The translations under genes were made by a program, and so were the position numbers. Under the pieces are notes generated by a model that made no database searches, was not told the origin of the DNA, and saw only the letters and a list, made by a program, of their open reading frames with translations. A stretch of 64,000 nucleotides of DNA, from assembly GCF_030272615.1 (NCBI RefSeq), contig NC_081412.1:139192747-139256746 (forward strand), given 5' to 3'. This DNA comes from Cryptomeria japonica (lineage: Eukaryota; Streptophyta; Pinopsida; Cupressales; Cupressaceae). This document shows, in pieces, positions 34,501 to 46,408 of the stretch (the first letter of the stretch is position 1; every line of letters begins with the position of its first letter).

Positions 34501-35648
34501 AACATTGAAGGTATTCACCCTGACCTCATCAATCTCAAGAAATACCTGTCTTCTGCTTGGTTGAACAATGAAGAAGATATTCTTATTTGGAAATTTGAAC
34601 CCAAAGGCAATATTATTGTTTCTTCCATGTATGGAGTGTTGACTCCAGCCCCCTTAGAGAACCCCTTCTGGTCTAGAGCCTAGATAAAGGGTTTTATTCC
34701 AAAGATCAATATCTTCTATTGGACCATCCTCCAAAATAAAATTTTGACTCTAGACAACCTGAAGGTTAGAGGTTTTATCTTCCCTAATAGGTGTTCTTTG
34801 TGTCTTAAGGAGGAAGAGTATGTGGACCACTTGGCTATCCACTGTTCTTTCACTATCTCAATCTAGGAAATCTTTCTTAAGAATTTTTGTATGGAATGGG
34901 TGTTTCCTAACTCTATTCAAGATTCATTCCATTCTTGGAGTTATCATTGGTCTAATCCTTCTTTGAGATCTTTTTGGCAGCTCTCTCTCCCTCACATCCT
35001 GTGAGGGATTTGGAAAGAAAGAAACAACTGCATCTTGAGGGATACTTCTCTCACCTAGGCTTTTGTTTTTCAAAAAATTCAAAGGGTAATTGTTGAGAAC
35101 TTCAGGTCATTGGAGAACCATGCAATCCTGTCAATTGTCTGGAAGCTCACATCCTCAACTCCTGGAACATGAAGAGTGTTGTTAGTATTGATTCTAAATA
35201 AAGTAAGAGACTTGAAGCTAAATGGCATTCTCCCCCTCATGGATGGCTCAAAATTAACTTTGATGGTGCTACCAAAGGCAATCCTGGTCCAATGGGATGT
35301 GGTGAAATTCTCAAAGATGAAAATGGCATTTGTAAGGAAATGGTAGTTGTTCCTATAGGTTGCCAAGCTAACCACATGGTGGAAGTTGTTGCTTCTCTCC
35401 AAGGAATCCTCCTAGCTAAAAGGTGGAACTGTCCCTACCTATGGAATGAGGAGGACTCTAATAATATCATCAAAATTCTTAAAGGAATTTCTAAGCCCTC
35501 ACGAACTATCAACAATATTATAAAGGTTGCCAGGGATCTCATTAACACCTTCGATAAATGTTTTATTTTCCACATTTATCGTGAAGCTAATGGCCCCATT
35601 GACTGGGGTGCTAACATGGTGTCCACTCATGAAAAAATGGTTACCTAG
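31532..35648 (+). pseudogene. LINE ORF2: endonuclease-reverse transcriptase-RNase H remnant
   Basis: It starts MKIVSWKITGLNNPHKHD at 31532. Endonuclease: WLVVGDFNTPL (31930) and GSDHYPI (32200); the codon expected to give the catalytic Glu in the LIQ-E-TK motif is TAA (31637 region). RT: IPKIQGADSMDNSKPINLCN (33045), LKLDLSKAYDRVDW (33280), GLRHGDPISPILF (33455), QQFVDDTIIMG (33595). Zinc-binding CSLCLKEEEYVDHLAIHCSF near 34795. RNase H: INFDGATKGNPGP (35253) and DWGANMVS (35610). Stops at 32477, 32936 and 33703, a 29-bp tandem duplication at 33743-33800 and a frameshift near 34200 kill it. Confidence 0.93.
33743..33800 (+). repeat. 29-bp exact tandem duplication in LINE ORF2
   Basis: Two identical 29-bp units (33743-33771 and 33772-33800), each starting AGAAGACAACATAGAATTAG. 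The length is not a multiple of three, so it shifts the RT reading frame. Being exact, it is recent compared with the rest of the decay. Confidence 0.92.
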
Positions 35649-35727
35649 AAGGGTGAAGAGGATCTCCTCAATGACATCAGATCAATCATTTTCATGGATC
35701 GATATAACTGCACCTCAAAGATCCTAA

Positions 35728-37516
35728 ATGGATTATATAATGATTAATAGCATGACTTGGAGGGATATTACTAATTATCATTGTGTCAGTACCATTAATG
35801 ACAAGACGAATGCCACCTTCTCCCATGCTTTCTGGGTCTTTGGGGTCACTTCGAGAAATTTCTTTCTTGTTGCTATCTGCAACTCTCATTTTTTTGGTTT
35901 GACCTGTGAAACTAATTTCTTTCATGTATCTATCTACAACTCTCAGTTTTTTGGTTTGAGCTATGAAACTATGGGAGGTAACATGCGTTTCTATGAGCCC
36001 AGTAATTGTAAGGAGTGGAAACAAAAGGAGGAAATTTGGAATATCTTGTAGAAGGGTGGGCTAAAAAATTATATGGAAACACTCCATGGGAGGGATGCTA
36101 AAATCACTAATTTTTTTAGCAAAAATTGGAGGAAGGGCACCCTGAAGATGGGAGATCAAACTATCTCCATTGATGAAGACCTTATTTCTCAGGTCACAGA
36201 TCTCTGTAGGGAGAGAAGTAATTTCTACAGGGATAGAAAGCTTAGCAAGGAGGCCATCGAAAGATACCCTAAAACTACTAAGGAGAAGAAGCGCCTGGTT
36301 AAGCTTAGCAAGACCTATTACCCTCTCGGGGCTTTTCTAAGCCTTGGAGGGAGGTTCTGTTTGCTATTATGCGCTATATAACCTTGGATGGTAGATTCAC
36401 CAAAGTTAATGGCTACCATTTTGTGATGCTCAACCATTTCAGGTATGAAGACAAAGTTAATATACCCTATTTCCTGATTTGTCCAATGAATGCTACTATA
36501 AAAGCCCATAGAGATAACCCTAAGGGAGACACTGCCATGCACCAAGGTCTTATGGTCTTAATTCATGACCATACAAAAGCTAATCAAATTGCTCGCCCCC
36601 AAATTTTTATCTCTAATTCTGAGGAGGATGGGTCATACTCTGATTTTTCTATGGATGATGATTCTAAAAGCAATTCGAAAAGTGAGACGGAGGAGAATCT
36701 GGAGGACTCTAAAGTTGATCTCCTTAAGAAAAGAAAATAGATGAGCATTAGGCCGTCCTCTTCTAAGAGTAAGAAAAAAAGTAAAGAGAAGGTCTTCCAG
36801 ATTCACTCCTCCTACATGGAGGAGGTCTCTAAGGACTCTGAAAAGGATGTCTCTTCATCCCCTTAGAAGAAATCTAAATCTTCCATTCAGAAAAGGAAAA
36901 AGAAGAAAAGATAGGGCAAGTCTGAGTTGGAGTCGAAGGACAAAGTGCAGTGTAAGGACCCTGATGTGGACCAAAAAGTTGAGGAGGAGATTATGGGGGA
37001 TGGTTTCAACCAAAGTGTTGGTGGAAATGTCAAACAAATTACTGGTGGAGATGTTCCCAATACCGAACAGGCCAAAGTTGGTGAAAAAAGACCCCTTCAA
37101 ACCCTGCTATTGAGGGCTTGAAGGGGTTTGTGGACACCCTCGACTGGCTCATAAACGGTCACAAGAAAGTTGTGAAGGAAAACAAGAAGTTGAGCCATAG
37201 GGTTCAAATTCTGGAGACAATCAGCATTGGTGAAGGTAAATCCATGGTTGAGTACGTTGATGATCTGGGAAAAATTGTTGCCAGAGCTAAAGAGATTAGG
37301 GACGCCTTCAACCCTAGGTTTGAGAAAGTGGAGAAGGCCCCAGAAGAGATAAAAACCAATGATAATGCTATAGACCAGAGAATCGTGGACACTGATAAAA
37401 AACTCACCAAAATTGAAACCCATCTCAAAAGTATTGTTGAACAAAGACATAACATTTTGAAGGCCTCGGCTGAAAACACCAAAGTCCTGATCAGAAAGCT
37501 AGAAAATGAGAAGTAA
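35728..37516 (+). pseudogene. LINE third ORF region of unknown function, downstream of RNase H
   Basis: Not recognised. It reads from about 35728 in one frame (stop at 36049), shifts near 36350, and shifts again near 37110. Parts: an aromatic-rich start holding a 19-residue duplication; a globular-looking part (GTLKMGDQTISIDEDLISQVTDL..YITLDGRFTKVNGYHFVMLNHFRY..IPYFLICPMNATIKAH, 36140-36510); an acidic Ser/Glu/Lys-rich stretch (36600-37060) resembling disordered, nuclear-signal-like sequence; and a long coiled-coil-like part (37118-37516). The globular pattern is reminiscent of plant transposon-associated domains (putative plant transposon protein / plant mobile domain), but this is inference. 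It lies inside the LINE target duplications and decays in the same way as ORF2. Confidence 0.7.
35857..35970 (+). repeat. 57-bp in-frame tandem duplication in the LINE third ORF
   Basis: Units 35857-35913 and 35914-35970 encode NFFLVAICNSHFFGLTCET and NFFHVSIYNSQFFGLSYET. They keep the frame and have diverged at several codons. Confidence 0.9.
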
Positions 37517-37910
37517 TCCGTGGAGTAGGAACTTGACATGGAAGGCATGGGAGATATGCAAGGACCAAGAATGAGGACCAGAGGCAGAAGAAGGAGAAAA
37601 GGCCAAACAAGGAAATCGAAGAGCTCAAAGTTGCTTCGGCATATTATGACTTGTTGGTCATTAAGGCAGCTGATCTTCTTAAGTCTTTGTAGTCGTTGTT
37701 AGTTGTCTTGGCCTTTTATCTGGTTTTATTTGCTTTGTTGTTCCTTTCCTTTGTTGTCTGTTCGGTTTATTGGCCTTCTTGCCATTATTTTGTATGTTGT
37801 TTCATTGATGGTCTTGTTGTTCTCTGATGAACTATCTTTTTCTCTTATGTTAAAGGTTTCGAGTCCTTAAAACCTGTTTTTCATTTTAATCAGAACAAAA
37901 TTAGCTAGCC

Positions 37911-39280
37911 TATCAAATTGATCAGGATTAGCTTGTAAATACTCAACTTTGGACATTTGAATCTTGGTCTCCCTAGCATTATCAATAATATCAAAATCTT
38001 GAAAAGAACTAGCTAGGGAGGGATGAAAATTATCTGATTGTGGTTTGGGGTTAGGCATATTAGGCTTGGGATCAATAGAGAAGCAAAAGGAGGATTATTG
38101 TTACTTGAATTTTTGCTACATCCTTTGGAATATAGGGCAGTAGTATTCCTATTTTAGCAATAGTAATAGGTAACTGTAAATCACTTGCCACTTTTACGGC
38201 TTCATCTTGTTGAGCCAACCGAGTCTAGGATCTTGTTATCATGGCAAATGCCTGACTATGAGTCTTTTCAGCAGCAACAAAGTCTTCATAATGTATATAG
38301 CATATAGTAGAGTCGTCGGTTACATCTTCTTCTTCTTGTTGAGGAAAAGAAACATCATCAAATTGATAATCAAAATAAGAAGGCTCATTTTGATCAGTCT
38401 CATAATAACCAACTACTTCCTTTGAAGGAGCTGGTTCAAGCACAAGCCTCTCGGGAGGAGGAGGTAGCTTGGGTTGATTTTTAGCAGCATAACTGGCAAC
38501 AAAATTAGAATATGTCCATCTTGGGATATCCTTGTATGGTGTAGGATAGGAATTCTGAGATATCTGCTTCTTCAAATCAAGGAGTTGATTTGCCAATTTT
38601 TGCATGATTGGGTCAGTAGAACCTGAAGTTGAACTCTCTATATGAGAATTTCCTTTGGACCAAGTAGAATCCCTTTCTATTTTGCCAGCTAGGATCAAAT
38701 CATCCTCATTCTTAGTAGCCATTTATTGAGCAGCAACTAAATTAGTGGGAGATGTTCGCCTTAGGAAGAAACTGACCTCCGACAACTGAGTATTGATGAA
38801 AAAGCACTTAAGATTCTCAGAATTAGGTTGAGAACTGGTAGGAATTCTATTTGCTAGTTTGTTAAACTTAGAAATGAATTCATGCATGCCTTTGTGTGTA
38901 TCTTTCTTCATTTGGGTCAATTGAGCCAACAAGGCATGTTCATCTTCTGCAGACTTGAAACGTTCCTCAAACTTGTCTCTCAACAAGTTCCAAGAAATGA
39001 TCGAATTAGAAGCAAGATTGAAAAACCAATCGGTTGCAATACCTTGAAGGGTTTCTATGATCAAGCGAACAACAACATCTTGATGTTCTACTCCAAGAAC
39101 ACCACATGCCATATAATTTTTTTTGACATGCTCATCGGGATGTTGCTTTCCATCTCCATAGAACTTGGGAAGATTTTTCCGATAAACTTGTGGAAGTGGA
39201 TGAAGAGGTGGGGTTAAGGGTAAAGGACCAAAAGCTACTCCCCATGGACCAGGAGGAGGAGGTGGAGGAGGATTAGCCAT
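37911..39280 (-). pseudogene. Gypsy gag of element G, split by the LINE
   Basis: Starts at the ATG at 39280 (MANPPPPPPPGPWGVAFGPL), then the retrotransposon gag domain (KFYGDGKQHPDEHV..LLRDKFEERFKSAEDEHALLAQL..KGMHEFISKFNKLANRIP, 39170-38840). One in-frame stop at 38720 separates it from a second part (MATKNEDDLI.. to 38225). A frameshift follows, and the frame ends in the LINE duplication (FDRLANFV, 37911). The continuation on the far side of the LINE leads into the protease at 29758. Confidence 0.9.
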
Positions 39281-39584
39281 ACTAGATAATGAAGATATCA
39301 ACAGTTTGAAAAAGAAAGGAAAATTTTCACTTGGGATAGACTTCTTTTTCTTTGACGGGGGATAACTTGTAGTTCGTGAAAGGGAAGATGTAATAGTGAG
39401 AAAATGAAATCTAGATTGTTCAGCAGGAGATATTTCTTGAGAATTATCAACCCTCCTACAATGAACGTAAAAATGCAAACCTTCCAACTTAGATAAATCT
39501 GAAAAACCAAAGTGATAAAATTCTAAAAAATCAGCAAGACACTAGACTTCAATCAAAAGCGTGAGGCTTTCAAATGCGTTCGTG

Positions 39585-39602
39585 TCCCCAATAGAGTCGC
39601 CA
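39585..39602 (-). other. Primer-binding site of G
   Basis: Minus strand TGGCGACTCTATTGGGGA, nine bases after the LTR end. It resembles the TGGCGACTC..GGGGA site found in Tat/Ogre-like plant gypsy elements (usually assigned to tRNA-Arg). I have not checked it against a tRNA set. Confidence 0.75.
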
Positions 39603-39611
39603 AAAACTATT

Positions 39612-42600
39612 TGTTGAAAATTTTGTACACTTGGAGAAATATACAAAAATGTGGTTTCAACCATAGTGTGTGAGTAAAACTCTCCTAATTAAGGGACGGC
39701 TCCCCCTATCTATCTACAACTTAAAAATAAAATGGGATGGGGCAACAATCTTTCTTCTTCTTTCAAGAAAGCCAATGTCCTTTTCTCTTCACAGAAAAGT
39801 TATAGCAATTTAACATAAAACAACAGTAGCAACTTTTTGAAATGAAATGAGAGAAAGGAAATGAAGTTTCTTGAAAGCTCAAAGACTTTTGTCACTTCCT
39901 TCAAGATGGGACAACAATATCAAGCTCAAAGTCTTGATTATGTGAAGTCCTATCTACCCTTTTCTATACTAATGCTATCAAGAACAAATTATAACAACAC
40001 AAAGACTGAAATATATTATTATTTTCTACATAAAATAGTAGGAACTAGTACGAGCTCAAAGAATCATATCTATTTTTTACAAAACCAACTTCTAAACTCT
40101 CTTAAGAACAAGTGCAAGCACAAAGTCTTACAACCCCTCTGAAAAGAACATTTACTCTAATTTATATTAACCTCCAATACTTGAAGCACAAAAAATACAA
40201 ATCAAATTCGATTAAGCTCTTAAAGAAACACTTGCAAGAAAGATAATATAGAACATAAACTCAAGAATGTAGCACAAAGACTCAAATCTTGAGCAATTTT
40301 CTTCTATTTCTTTCAATTCTTGAATTCACACATGAAAGCTCAGATTTCTTTGTTGTAAATTTGGTAGAGTTTTTGCTTTCTTTTTAAGAGATAAATATTA
40401 CAATAGACCTCTCAAGTAATTATAGAAGAAGAGTCTTGAGAAAAAGGTGGGAGGGTCCTTACTAACTTGAAAGATTCTCTCAACCACCAAGACTTATTCA
40501 ATAACTAACTATGACTTATTCAAACTACAGTCCTAACTGAACACAACTTGTAGTTGCTTTACATGTAATTACAAAAGTGCAAGTAAAGACTTGACTTGCA
40601 ATTTACAAAAAGTTTTTACATGTAACTTGTCAAAAGAAAAACTACAAATAAGAAAGTACAATTCTAGAAAAATGCAACTAAGTGTTGAAAAACACTTAAG
40701 TTGCATCATGAGAAGGCATGAATCCTTCAAACTTATGGATGATCATTTGTATCTCATCAGGATTCAGTTCATTGGTATTTTTGGCCATGATCATGGTCTT
40801 CACGATAACATCATTGCAACGAAGGATTGTGGCACTATTTCTCTCAGAGGAAGACTGGATTTCCCACGAGAAAGATTGATAAGTCACTAAGGCTTGAATG
40901 GATGCTGCTGAAAATGGTTCACTTTTCCACTCTTGATGGATCTTCAATTGCAGATCAAAGAGAACCTTTTCTTCTGCCAATAATTCCCCATCATGACCCA
41001 TGATGTTGCAGGAAGCTTTCTGACAATGAGAGATCGTATCCTAAAAAACTGTCATTCGCAGCCTCATAGCATCATCAATGTCTTCAATAAGTGACTTAAG
41101 AACAAGGGCTTTGTTCTCTAAGAGCTCCTAATATTCCAAGTACAAAACTCTTGAAGGAATTACCTAATGTTCTAGAAGAACACTTAACTTTTGCTGAGGA
41201 ATTTTAAGCCAAGTAATCAAGTTGTCTTATACCTTTTCCAAGTTTTGTTTGAAAGTATTTGAAACTTGGGTCAATTGTTCTTCAATGGTCTTCAACTTGA
41301 CCATCATTTGGAAAACCTCCTTCAAGATTTGTGCACATAGATTATGAAGTTGATCAACCCAAGATTCCAATGCTTGTAACCTTTGAGCAACTCTCTCAAC
41401 TCCCTGAATTGATTCTCATGCGTCGGTAGAACTTGAAGGATTACTCACTTCACCAACAGGTTTTGTGATCTTACGAACAGATGCAACAAATTGCCTATTG
41501 TCCTCTTCTAGCTTGTCTTTCTTGGCTAGAAGCTCATCATACCACAGTACTAGTAAAGCTACAGAATATTGGGCATCATGCTTTAATACCTCATGTGTTT
41601 GCTTACCCAATTCTACCCTTGTGACTTTGTAATCAGTAGTTGAGATCTATTTACGTGGCTTATCTGCAAGAGGCTCAACAATTTCAGCCACCTTCATATT
41701 ATTAACATCAACTATTACCCTTGAGATTGTTTTGGCTCTTTTAACAACCTTTGGCCTAGATTGCTTAAGCTACTGATAATAAAAGGCATCGGGAGAAATC
41801 TCCTTCTTCTTCCTCTTGGGTGTGAATGAACTAAGCCATGGAGGTAAAGCCATCAACTCTCCTTTAGTAGAAGTCATAAGAAAAGGAGAAGTAGTTTATC
41901 TTTGAGCAACCGTGGTCATCCTAGGGAAAGTATCTGTCTGGATGGCTACCATGGCTTGCTCGGTAACCAGAGGACATGAAGTTTGTTTCATAAACTCCTC
42001 AAAGCTATAAGTAGAGGTATCAATCGCTGATAGATGAATGCACGTAGGAGTATCCTTGAAGATTTACAACAGACTCTCTTGTTTATGATCAATAGGAGGC
42101 TCAACTGCTAAAATAGGGATGACATTCTAAGGAGACTCCTCCACTACTATTTCAGGAGGAGATAGAGGCAACTCCATGAAAACTGAGGAGGGGATCTCAT
42201 GAGGTGACTCTAAAGCTAAGTGACTTAGGTGCATCATCTGATTACTATCCTTCTTTTGGATCATTAGGATTGATCACATGAACATGAAGCCGAGACTTTT
42301 CTTTTCCAAGAATTAACACCTCCTCAAGAGGAAGTACTATTACCCGACTAACCCGTAATTTGATCCTAGTGCCTGAAGATGATGTGCCTTCCTTATTGTC
42401 AACCTGAATCTTAGACTTACATCTAAGAGGCCCTGTAGAGTCATCTTCTTTTCCAACCTTGATCTTCATGAGTCTAACACCATTAACTTTGAACCAAGTG
42501 TTGGTGTTAGCTAAGATAGGCTGAAATCTTTTAAGAATGGAAGTGTATTCTTTATGTAACCATTAGATTAAAGGAAGTGGTGCTTCCTCAACCCTTCGTG

Positions 42601-45600
42601 AAACATACTCTGGATCGAGCACATTCCCATCATCAGTCATTTCTTGCGGAATGTCCACAAGGTTTAGATCAATAACCTACTCAACAGTAAGCCTGCAGTA
42701 GTCCATCTTGAGAACCTCCATTTTTGTACAAAGAGCTACCCAGATATCCTCAAGATGATGCACATGTACGAAGGAATTTTTGAATTTTTCTTGCATACAC
42801 TGGTAGCCAGAATCTGCCCTGGACTTAAACCTTTTGAGTTTAATCTCCTACATCTCAGCCTCCATAGCTTTGGCTTTGACGGATGTGACAAGAGAATATC
42901 GACCAATCTTCAATTGGTTTGTTGTAGAAATCCCCATTCTGACCTTATGTTTGACAGATTGGTGAGTGTGCACATCCATGATCTGTCTCCCCAATTCTAT
43001 AAGAATGATCTTATCGGTCAGGTATCTAGGAAGCATGTATGGCTGCCCACTATAGAATCTGACTCTCATATAAGTAAAGGTTGTGAATTGAAGAAACAAG
43101 CACCCATACTCATTCACTCTTTCCCATGCTTCATCTGGCATCCTTTTGTTCTTTAGAGTCTTGTCAAACTAGCACATGAAGTAACCAAAGAATGCATCTT
43201 GAACCCTCCTAAAATATAATTTGTTGGGTCTCAAGGGAAGCTGATCACAGTATTCCCAAACTGGTATAAGCGAGTGATCACCCTTGGTAGAAAGACCAGG
43301 GAAATGTCTAAGTGATACTTCCAAATACACTATGTACGAATTCGTATAGAAAGTCATGGTAGTAGGTAAAGATGCAAGTTGTTCACCAAAATAATCATTG
43401 ATAATCTCTCCTCATGATATATGATGGGAATGCCTTATGAATATGGTAAACTAATATATCAAAGCCTCAAAACTATTAGAGTGTTCAAGACCCATCATCC
43501 TGATGAGGAGAGTAATGATGTGTCCAATTTCCCACTAAAAAAGTCAAAATGGTACAACTTATCCCACCTCGTGAAGGCGACTCGTGGCTCATGAATCCAC
43601 CTGTTAATATGACGTTTGCAGTCCTTTTCCCTCTTGACATAGTACTCAACTGCACTATCCTTTAAAATTTCCATATAAATAGGTGTTGGTTGTATTTTGA
43701 ATACTTTCTCAATAGAATTCGCATCAAGGTGGATTATTGCCTCACCATCATCATTTCTAATGGTTCTTGTCTCCCTATCGAAGCGATGGGCACAAGAAAG
43801 AACAAATTCTGGTTCTAGGGCAGCCACTGGAAAAGAAGATACACGATGAATGTGGTTGTCCAACAATCATTGCATGTTACTATCTTGTGGATCCTCCACC
43901 CTCTTAATGAATTATGACATGTCCACATGCCCTATCTCTGTATCCTTGATGTGATCCAAAGGAGAGGAAACTTGTGAAGGTGAAACTTCAATCTGATACT
44001 TGTAATGTTTATACTTCATCTTCTTCGGAATGGGAGATGATGGCAAATATGACATTGGAGGATAACTTGGTATACTATGATGAAGACTTAAAAGTGTTAA
44101 GGCAACATCATAATCAACTGCAACTAACATTTTTCTTTCTTCAAATGGGAAGAACTCTAGCCCTTGCACTTCACAACTTTGTGAGAGAAATATGGGAAAT
44201 AAACGGGAATGCTGGAAACTTGACTTTGACCAATTTCGGATCTTGGAGAAAGTTTTACAAGTATACAAGTGGGGAATAACAAGCATGCAATTGGATTTTT
44301 AAAACCCGAATGCAAGTATACTTGTAAAACAGAAAATGGAGAAATGAGTGAAAAATGAGATTTAGACTTGTGGGAAATGACGTGAACGAAAAGTATGGAT
44401 ATAGGCAATATGGATGGACAAAAATGGCAAGATTTTGGGAATGTCATTTTCAAGAAAATGGGAAGAACTTTCAACATGCAATCCGGTTCTAAAAACCCGA
44501 TTTTGGAAGATTGGGTGTTTTTCAACTTTGCAAATTGGAATTTTACCAAAAGATGGTTAAAGTCTTATAACCATAAGGGAAGATCATTTTTTTTCATCCA
44601 ACTTGTAATTGAGTAAAGAGGGGAAATGGGGAAGAATAATGCAATTCAAAAATTTCTTTGCAAAGGGGAAAATCTCTCTCACAAAACCGATTTTGGGGCA
44701 AAAACAACATATATACAAATTTACAACTAGAATGGAAAAACAAGAAAACAAGAAAATGAAACAAGAAGAAAAGAAAACATAACTTGCTTCAATCCAAAAT
44801 TCCTCTTCAAAAGATGAAACAATCTTTGAATGAAGAAGACAATCCCTTAAATAAGAAATAAATCGAACTCCCAAAACCCTAGCCACGTTTTCCAAACTTA
44901 GATTTGGAGACTAAACAACAAAAACGTGGCACAAAATGCAAGTAAAATGGCACAAGACCTAGTCAAATCTTCCATTAGCCTTAACGCTTAAGTGAAGGAA
45001 GCATAAACGACTTTGAAGAGGAAGGATTCATGGCCTTTCGTGAGATAAAAATGTGAAGTTTATAAAACACGTGTTTGCTGGAAATTACCATGAAACCAAC
45101 ATTCATGATCTCCAAATGGTGTGAAGAGAGTCCAAGAATGCATGAAAGAAGCAATGGGTTAAAAATGCTTTCTTTGTCCTAGAAAATATCCACAAAAATT
45201 TGCTTGACATTTTCAACAAATCCGCCTTCTTGGTTGGTCGGATTTTGGAAATAAAGATCAAATTTTATTTTACATGCAATAATGAAAATTGGGTTTTGGA
45301 TTTTATATTACATGTTTAAAATGTCACTTTATCTTGCACAAGGCAAAATTGGGTTTTAAAAACCCTTTAGCAAGTTCTAAAAATGCCTTTATTTTCACTT
45401 ATGGAGCAATTCAAGTTTTTGAGACTCAATTGCAAGTTTTAAAATGTCACTTTATCTCCATTCTAAGCGAAATCGGGTTTTTGAGAGAGAAAGACAAGTT
45501 ATAATAACTTGCAAAGGGGAAAATAAAATCCCTTCAACAAGTTTTAATAACTTAACACATGTAATAGGATAATAAAATCCCCATTGCAAGTAAAAAGACT

Positions 45601-46024
45601 AAAATAGGAACTTTATAAATGAATTACAAGTGACTTTTTAAATTTGCAATTTAAAATTAACTTGTAACTTATCCAAAAAAATCCCTGTTATGACTTAAGA
45701 AGTTAAAAAGCATCAAGGGGAAAATAAAAAGTAAGTTACAAGTTCTTTTTTCAATAAAGTGCACTTGTAACTAGCTAAAAATTTCCCTACAAAGACTAAA
45801 ACAAAGGAAAACATAAAAACTTGCAACTTAAGGAAAATTTCCCACCTCCAGTCAGGGAGAAAAAACTTGAACATTGTTCAAGGATGGACTGAGGATTAAT
45901 TCAGTCCATGGGCGAAGTAAAATTTTGCCTCGGGAAGCGTGCCATAGAGTAAATTTTGCATTTTTTGACAAAATGTTTATGTAATTTGGTCCATCATTTT
46001 TTAAAACAAAAAATGAGGACAACA
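39612..46024 (-). mobile_element. 5' LTR of G (6.41 kb, uninterrupted)
   Basis: On the minus strand it begins TGTTGTCCTC at 46024 and ends ..TTTTCAACA at 39612, next to the primer-binding site. It aligns with the interrupted 3' LTR. It shows the accessory gene at 40696-43866 without insertions, and the terminal hairpin with stem TTGAAA/TTTCAA at its 3' end. Confidence 0.92.
40696..43866 (-). pseudogene. Unknown accessory gene inside U3 of the G 5' LTR (second copy)
   Basis: About 1,050 codons, collinear with 15465-24263 once the insertions are removed. Pieces in order on the minus strand: 43866-43495 (FPVAALEPEFVLSCAHRFDRETRTIRNDDGEAIIHL..), 43357-43169, 43141-42848, 42469-42245, 41610-41416 and 41001-40696 (ending GFMPSHDAT). 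The last piece is helical and charged. Several stops and shifts are private to this copy, so some arose after insertion. An in-frame TGA shared by both copies just before 43866 makes the real start unclear. No motif of a known enzyme is seen. Confidence 0.75.
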
Positions 46025-46408
46025 ATGCTTAGTTATGAAGTTAATTTGATCAAATTCCTTTATATATGGGGATCTAGGTCAATTTACCAATTAGGTCGAC
46101 CTCCAATGGTCATATAGAGCAACCAAATTCATTTCCCACTAGAGAGATAGGTCACACCTCTCCCTTGGAAAATTGGCCCCATTGAGGGGGACCAAGGCAC
46201 TAGCGCCCTTGTCGTCCTCAATTAGGGACCAAAATTAGGGTTCGAGGAGGAGGACATAAGCTCAAAGGATCATTTGGTAGGTGTATGAGGCATAAAAGAC
46301 AAAGTTAAGGCACTAAACGGAGCCAAATAGGAAAGAGGGGGAGATGCACTAAAGTAGGGGCACAAACATGAGGTGTAAATTGGCCCGGTGATAATTTATG
46401 ACTCTACA
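46025..46408 (-). mobile_element. 3' LTR of R, second part
   Basis: Continues the LTR broken at 14374, starting with the ATGCT duplication of G. It aligns with 53205-53580 (for example 'ggggatctaggtcaatttacc') and ends ..CTCTACA at the polypurine tract. Confidence 0.88.

Larger units (their letters stand above)
29731..37893 (+). mobile_element. Full-length LINE (plant L1 type) in the gag of G
   Basis: The 17-bp target duplication AACAAAATTAGCTAGCC is perfect (29714-29730 and 37894-37910). The gag frame of G reads through the duplication on both sides. Order: ORF1 (DUF4283-like plus degenerate zinc knuckle), ORF2 (endonuclease, RT, zinc-binding domain, RNase H), then an additional ORF region (35728-37516) and a short 3' tail. 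All frames are damaged. The 8.16-kb length exceeds a usual plant L1 by about 2 kb, which is the extra region. No poly(A) tail is present at the 3' junction. Confidence 0.93.
14375..46024 (-). mobile_element. Giant-LTR gypsy element G (Tat/Ogre-like pol), minus strand
   Basis: Order on the minus strand: 5' LTR 46024-39612, primer-binding site, gag, protease, RT remnant, RNase H and integrase (39280-26752), 3' LTR 26484-14375. The target duplication ATGCT is perfect (14370-14374 and 46025-46029), and the unoccupied site is visible near 53195-53215. With nested insertions removed, the element is about 17.8 kb: two LTRs of about 6.4 kb and only about 4.9 kb internal. Gag, pol and the LTR-borne gene are all broken. 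LTR copies differ at several percent, so it is older than the gag-only copia inside it. Confidence 0.92.
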
